Notes under the pieces: model-generated
Seen by the model: the letters and a program-made list of their open reading frames with translations, nothing else
The model's database searches: none
What the model was told of the DNA's origin: nothing
Program-made: the position numbers and the translations under genes
Part shown: positions 31,218 to 34,513 of the stretch, piece by piece
How the letters are laid out: each line of letters opens with the position of its first letter
How positions within the stretch are numbered: the stretch's first letter is position 1
Assembly (NCBI GenBank): GCA_029012165.1
Contig: JAQXLO010000075.1
Location: forward strand, 1-34,513
Source: Oscillospiraceae bacterium
Lineage (GTDB): Bacteria > Bacillota > Clostridia > Oscillospirales > Acutalibacteraceae
Direction of reading: 5' to 3'
DNA length: 34,513 nucleotides

Positions 31218-33640
31218 GCGAGAAGTGGAGCAATGGATCTCTGGATGCGCTGATGTCCGAACTGGACCGCATGGTAAAAGAGCGAGGCGACGCCGAAAAG
31301 GCGAGACCCTCCTTTGAATATGCGCAGGATACCCTGCGGGAGGCGGACGCCGTTTTGGGGCTGGATTCCGATCCGCTGGCGGATCTGTCCGTGTGGGAGC
31401 AATCGCCTGCGCCGACAGCCAAAAAGGAAGAGGACGTGATTGTCCGCGAGACACGCTACGGGCAGGAAAAGTTTGAAACGCCGGAGCCGGAGGATCTCTA
31501 CTCCCACACGTTGCTGGCGGACGAGGGGCAGCTGCCGTCGTTCATGCCGGAGATCCGGGTGGAGCGCAGAGAAGAACCGCAGGCGGAAAATCAGGAGGAC
31601 ACGGCGCAGAAGCCGGACGGAAAGACGAAGGTGTTCGGCGCCCCTGTACCCCAGACGAAGCAGAGCGTGCAGACGCCAAAACAGGACGGTCTGGACGGAC
31701 AGATGGCTTTCCCCGGGTACGAGGAAGAAGCGCCGGCGGAGAAAATCGACGAAAAGCAGGCGGAGCAGGAGCTGCAGGAACGCCGCTCCCATACCATCCG
31801 GGATTTTAAACTGCTGGAAATTGCGGAAAAGTACGAGCAGGATCTGCCGCCTGCACAGGATATTTTCGACGAGCCGGAGCCCGGTGCGCCGAAAAAGACA
31901 GACGAGAGGGCGGCGTACAGCGGCCCCGACTATACACGTCTGGGCGAGCGCAAGGAGGTCGCCCGCCGTCTGGACAAGGAGCGCCGTGCGTCCCTTTTGC
32001 AGACGGGCATTTTGACGGCGCTGGAGATCGTGATGGTCGTTTTGTCCATCCTTGCGGGCAGAATGGAGGCGGGGAACCGGGCGGTGCTGTATGCGCTGTG
32101 TCTGGTGGCGCTGTCCGTTTCCGTGGCGTTCTCCCTAAACGAGATCGTGACGGGACTGCGGGAGCTGATCCGCTGGAGACCCTCCTGCAAATCGGCAGCG
32201 GCGCTGGTGAGTGCGGCGGCGCTGGCACAGGCGATGACGGCGTTTATCCTGCCCGGCTCCGAGGGCATCCCCTGCACGTTCTGTGCGGCGGCGGGACTGG
32301 CACTTTGGTTCGGCAAGACCGGCAAGCTGCTGGAGTCCTACAGCGTCATGGGCAATTTCAAGCTTTGCGCTTACACGGCGGCGGATCACCTGCACACGGT
32401 ACATCCCTTCCGAGAGAAAAAGGACAGCTTCGAGGTGGGCAAAAATCTCAAGATCGGCGATCCGAAAATCTGCTACAGCGACAAGACACGCTTCCCGTCG
32501 GACTTTCTGCGCAATTCCGATTACCGCACCGCTGCGGACAGGCTGTGCAAATATATGATTCCTGCGGCGCTGGGTGCGGCACTGATTGCGGCGCTGGCGG
32601 GTTGGATCCGTACCAAGACGGGACTGTCCGCCCTGACCGCCTTTACAGGCACGCTCTGCGTCAGTATGCCGGCAAGCGCAGCCTTTGCCGCTCTGCTTCC
32701 CATCGTGCTGACCATGTTCCACGTCAACCGCTGCGGCGGCATGGTCGTCTCTCCCGAGGCGGCGTCCATGGCGGCGTCCATGCAGGCGCTGGCGCTGGAT
32801 GTGCTTGATCTGTACAAGGGCAAGGAATGTGATTTGGGATTTGAAGATTACCACACCATCCGCAGGGACGAGATGCTCATGTATGCCGCAACCATGGCGT
32901 TCAGCGCAGGCAGTCCCATCAGCGGCGCTTTGCGGGAGACTTTCCCCGACGCCGAGTTCCTGCCCGAGGTCAAGTCCCTGATCTACGAGGAACGGCTTGG
33001 ACTTTCCGGCTATGTCCAGGGGCAGAGCGTTCTGCTGGGCAACCGCAATCTGCTGATTAACCACAGCGTCGAGGCGCCGCCCAAGAGTGTGGAGCTGCGG
33101 CACCTGAATGCAGGCAAGCGTGTGCTATTCTTGGCGGTGGGCAATAAGGTTGCCGCCATGTTTATCGTTTCCTACAAGCCGGACGCACGACTGAAAACAC
33201 CGCTGAAGGTGTTGGAAAACAACGGCGTACACGCCCTCATTTATGCGCCGGACAGTAACCTGCACGAGGATTACATCGCCGCCGGTTTCGGTCTGACCAA
33301 GGGCGAGGCGGTGCTGATGAGCCCTGCGGGCGGCACGATCCTGCGGGAACGCAGTGCGCAGGAGAGCGAGAATGCCCCTGCCGGACTGATGCACAACGGG
33401 ACGCCCGAGGCGATGCTGCGCACCGTGGCAGGCGCCCTGACGATCCACAACATCCAGCATATCGGCGCTTTTGCGGCAATCGTCAGCTGCGGCATCGGCT
33501 GGCTGATCTGCTTTATCCTGATGCTCATTCAGGGGATTGGCGCCGTCAGCTGGAGCTTTGCGTGTCTGTACACGCTGATCTGGACGGTCATCAGCGCCGT
33601 GCTCGGCATCCTCCAGATGGTCAAATCCACGGGAAAATAA
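31214..33640 (+). CDS. large membrane protein resembling a catalytically dead P-type ATPase
   Basis: The 808-residue protein begins with about 250 charged, probably disordered residues. Six or so membrane segments follow between about 262 and 520. The rest resembles the P and N domains of metal-type (P1B) ATPases: GYVQGQSVLLGNRNLLINHSV matches the nucleotide-domain G..V..G..VLVGN pattern, and KVAAMFIVSYKPDARLKTPL matches the G...L.D..+ segment. The key residues are missing. The CPC membrane motif reads SMPAS near residue 484, DKTGT reads LDLYKGKE near 530, TGD reads APD near 676, and no TGE loop is seen. It cannot form the phosphoenzyme and may be a sensor or scaffold. TTG start with GAGGGG upstream, overlapping rlmB. 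Confidence 0.7.
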   Translation: MSEKWSNGSLDALMSELDRMVKERGDAEKARPSFEYAQDTLREADAVLGLDSDPLADLSVWEQSPAPTAKKEEDVIVRETRYGQEKFETPEPEDLYSHTLLADEGQLPSFMPEIRVERREEPQAENQEDTAQKPDGKTKVFGAPVPQTKQSVQTPKQDGLDGQMAFPGYEEEAPAEKIDEKQAEQELQERRSHTIRDFKLLEIAEKYEQDLPPAQDIFDEPEPGAPKKTDERAAYSGPDYTRLGERKEVARRLDKERRASLLQTGILTALEIVMVVLSILAGRMEAGNRAVLYALCLVALSVSVAFSLNEIVTGLRELIRWRPSCKSAAALVSAAALAQAMTAFILPGSEGIPCTFCAAAGLALWFGKTGKLLESYSVMGNFKLCAYTAADHLHTVHPFREKKDSFEVGKNLKIGDPKICYSDKTRFPSDFLRNSDYRTAADRLCKYMIPAALGAALIAALAGWIRTKTGLSALTAFTGTLCVSMPASAAFAALLPIVLTMFHVNRCGGMVVSPEAASMAASMQALALDVLDLYKGKECDLGFEDYHTIRRDEMLMYAATMAFSAGSPISGALRETFPDAEFLPEVKSLIYEERLGLSGYVQGQSVLLGNRNLLINHSVEAPPKSVELRHLNAGKRVLFLAVGNKVAAMFIVSYKPDARLKTPLKVLENNGVHALIYAPDSNLHEDYIAAGFGLTKGEAVLMSPAGGTILRERSAQESENAPAGLMHNGTPEAMLRTVAGALTIHNIQHIGAFAAIVSCGIGWLICFILMLIQGIGAVSWSFACLYTLIWTVISAVLGILQMVKSTGK

Positions 33641-33656
33641 AATAGAATCACCCCAG

Positions 33657-33704
33657 ACGGGTCTGCGGCATTTCCTGCGGGAACGCCGACAGATCCGTTT
33701 TTTT
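33657..33704 (+). terminator. intrinsic terminator after the P-type ATPase-like gene
   Basis: ACGGGTCTGCGGC (33657-33669) pairs with GCCGACAGATCCGT (33685-33698) with one mismatch and one bulge, followed by seven T. Confidence 0.85.
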
Positions 33705-33712
33705 GTGGTTCA

Positions 33713-34127
33713 TCACGGAAAGTTTGGGGATAAAAGTATGGTTCTTCACGGATTTTTGTGGGATTAAAAGTTTCGCTCAAGCCTTTTTAAAGGCTTGCGA
33801 ATTCCAAAGGCGGCGCCTTTGGTCGCCGACCGCAGTCGGCGAAATTCTGGGCAATACCGCACAATTGCGGCACACGCCTTGCTTGAATCTTATTCCGTCA
33901 GCTTACACATAAATCCCTTGACTTGCGTTAGCAAGTCGGCGGCCTTTCTGTGCAACCTGACAAAAAATCTTACTTCGCAATCCGCACACCCCAATTGTGC
34001 GGTATTGCCCTGACAACAGAAAGCGCAGGAGGGGAGCCAAAACAGTCCGGTGGACTGTTTTGCGTGGGGAACCCTCGCCGGGGGGGGGCTCCCCGGTGCG
34101 AAGCACAAATCTCCCAACTTTCCGTGA
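33713..34127. repeat. hairpin-mosaic element, copy B (inverted relative to A, with nested insert)
   Basis: Bounded by TCACGG and CCGTGA, this copy carries the same hairpins as copy A in the opposite orientation (such as CGCCGAC/GTCGGCG, CCAAAGGC/GCCTTTGG and AAAACAGTCC/GGACTGTTTT). The left end is partly duplicated: a second TCACGGATTTTTGTGGGAT follows the first end. A 162-bp element interrupts it at 33849-34010. It lies exactly between the two converging terminators at 33657-33704 and 34132-34162. There is no gene in 33641-34172 other than these elements. Confidence 0.8.
33849..34010. mobile_element. 162-bp MITE-like element with perfect 18-bp terminal inverted repeats
   Basis: GGGCAATACCGCACAATT at 33849-33866 is repeated exactly, inverted, at 33993-34010. 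The match extends a few bases further outside as CTGGG/CCCTG. Copy A of the surrounding repeat lacks this segment at the corresponding place (around 17795-17803), so it is an insertion. It is too short to code for a transposase and would need one in trans. Inner hairpins include CTTGC-GTTA-GCAAG. Confidence 0.8.
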
Positions 34128-34131
34128 TGAG

Positions 34132-34162
34132 AAAAAAACGGGAACGGCGTTCGCCGTCCCCG
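34132..34162 (-). terminator. intrinsic terminator of the elongation factor G-like gene
   Basis: On the - strand CGGGGACGGCG pairs with CGCCGTTCCCG (one G-T pair) around a minimal loop, followed by seven T. It begins about 10 bases after the stop codon. Confidence 0.88.
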
Positions 34163-34172
34163 TAAAACTTTC

Positions 34173-34513
34173 TTATTCTTCTTCAGCAGCAGCTTTGGCT
34201 TCCTCGATGACCTTGTTGGCAACATCGGCGGGAGCGTCCTCATAGCGAGCGAACTCGATGGAGAACGAACCTCTGCCGGCAGTGACCGAACGCAGGATGG
34301 TGGAGAAGTTGCCCATTTCCGCCATGGGAACTTCGGCAATCAGCTCACGCATATTGTGCTCGCCCGTATGCTCGATGCCGAGAACACGGCCGCGACGTTT
34401 GGTGACGTCGCTCATGATGTCACCGAGGTTATCCTTGGGAAGCTGAACCTTCAAAGTGCCGAACGGCTCGAGGATGGTCGGCTTCGCTTCGGGAATCGCA
34501 TTCTTGAACGCAA
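34173..34513 (-). CDS. elongation factor G family protein, C-terminal part (5' end outside window)
   Basis: The visible last 113 residues cover the end of domain IV and domain V of EF-G-type translational GTPases. The reading frame is open to the window edge: FKNAIPEAKPTILEPFGTLKV is followed by GDIMSDVTKRRGRVLG, EVPMAEMGNFSTILRS and GRGSFSIEFARYEDAP, then an Ala/Glu end. EF-G drives ribosome translocation. The wording (LGIEHTGEHN, NFSTILRSVTAGRGSF) suggests an EF-G paralogue (FusA2/EF-G-like) more than the main FusA, but the GTPase domain is not in view, so fusA cannot be assigned with certainty. Confidence 0.9.
   Translation of the reverse strand, partial: AFKNAIPEAKPTILEPFGTLKVQLPKDNLGDIMSDVTKRRGRVLGIEHTGEHNMRELIAEVPMAEMGNFSTILRSVTAGRGSFSIEFARYEDAPADVANKVIEEAKAAAEEE

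Overview
This window looks like chromosomal DNA of a spore-forming or formerly spore-forming member of the Clostridia, most likely near the Ruminococcaceae/Oscillospiraceae. The signs are fairly GC-rich coding sequence with AT-rich, low-GC-type promoters, GGAGG-type ribosome sites with many TTG/GTG starts, a spoIIE gene, a split transketolase, a class B sortase, an LCP protein, and the gene order miaB - YlbF family - mutS - mutL - miaA, which resembles the Bacillus miaB-ricA-cotE-mutSL region. The organism call is an inference.

Left part (1-17.7 kb), all on the + strand and tightly packed: the end of miaB, a sugar phosphate isomerase-like gene, a YlbF-family protein with a cysteine-rich tail, mutS, mutL and miaA (tRNA modification and mismatch repair). 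Next comes a division/envelope block: a HlyD-like membrane protein, yggS, sepF, a long DivIVA-domain protein with a very acidic tail, lspA, rluD and a small membrane protein. The two transketolase subunits follow, then a 214-bp inverted-repeat element, a second short DivIVA-like protein, an orphan beta subunit of Fe-S fumarase and a PiT phosphate transporter.

Middle part (17.7-27 kb), more mosaic: a GPH-type sugar transporter with an endonuclease/phosphatase-fold gene, a cluster of three DnaA-box consensus sites, a small tail-anchored protein, endonuclease III, a GT-D glycosyltransferase, and a cell-surface block (PXTG-type surface protein, class B sortase, LCP protein with a His/Ser-rich repeat), then an MntP-like manganese exporter. 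The segment is bracketed by two inverted copies of a small transcription unit encoding a 31-residue membrane peptide. Each copy has the same promoter, the same 11-bp-phased direct repeats and the same terminator. These genes are absent from simple long-ORF lists and are the most interesting undescribed item here.

Right part (27-34.5 kb): overlapping divergent promoters within a palindrome, a possible short RNA, an XRE regulator, spoIIE with an unusual 21-bp promoter spacer and two Spo0A-like boxes, rlmB, a large membrane protein that looks like a P-type ATPase stripped of its catalytic residues, and the 3' end of an elongation factor G gene. A family of hairpin-rich, terminal-inverted-repeat elements occurs three times between genes. 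One copy carries a second, 162-bp element with perfect 18-bp terminal inverted repeats.
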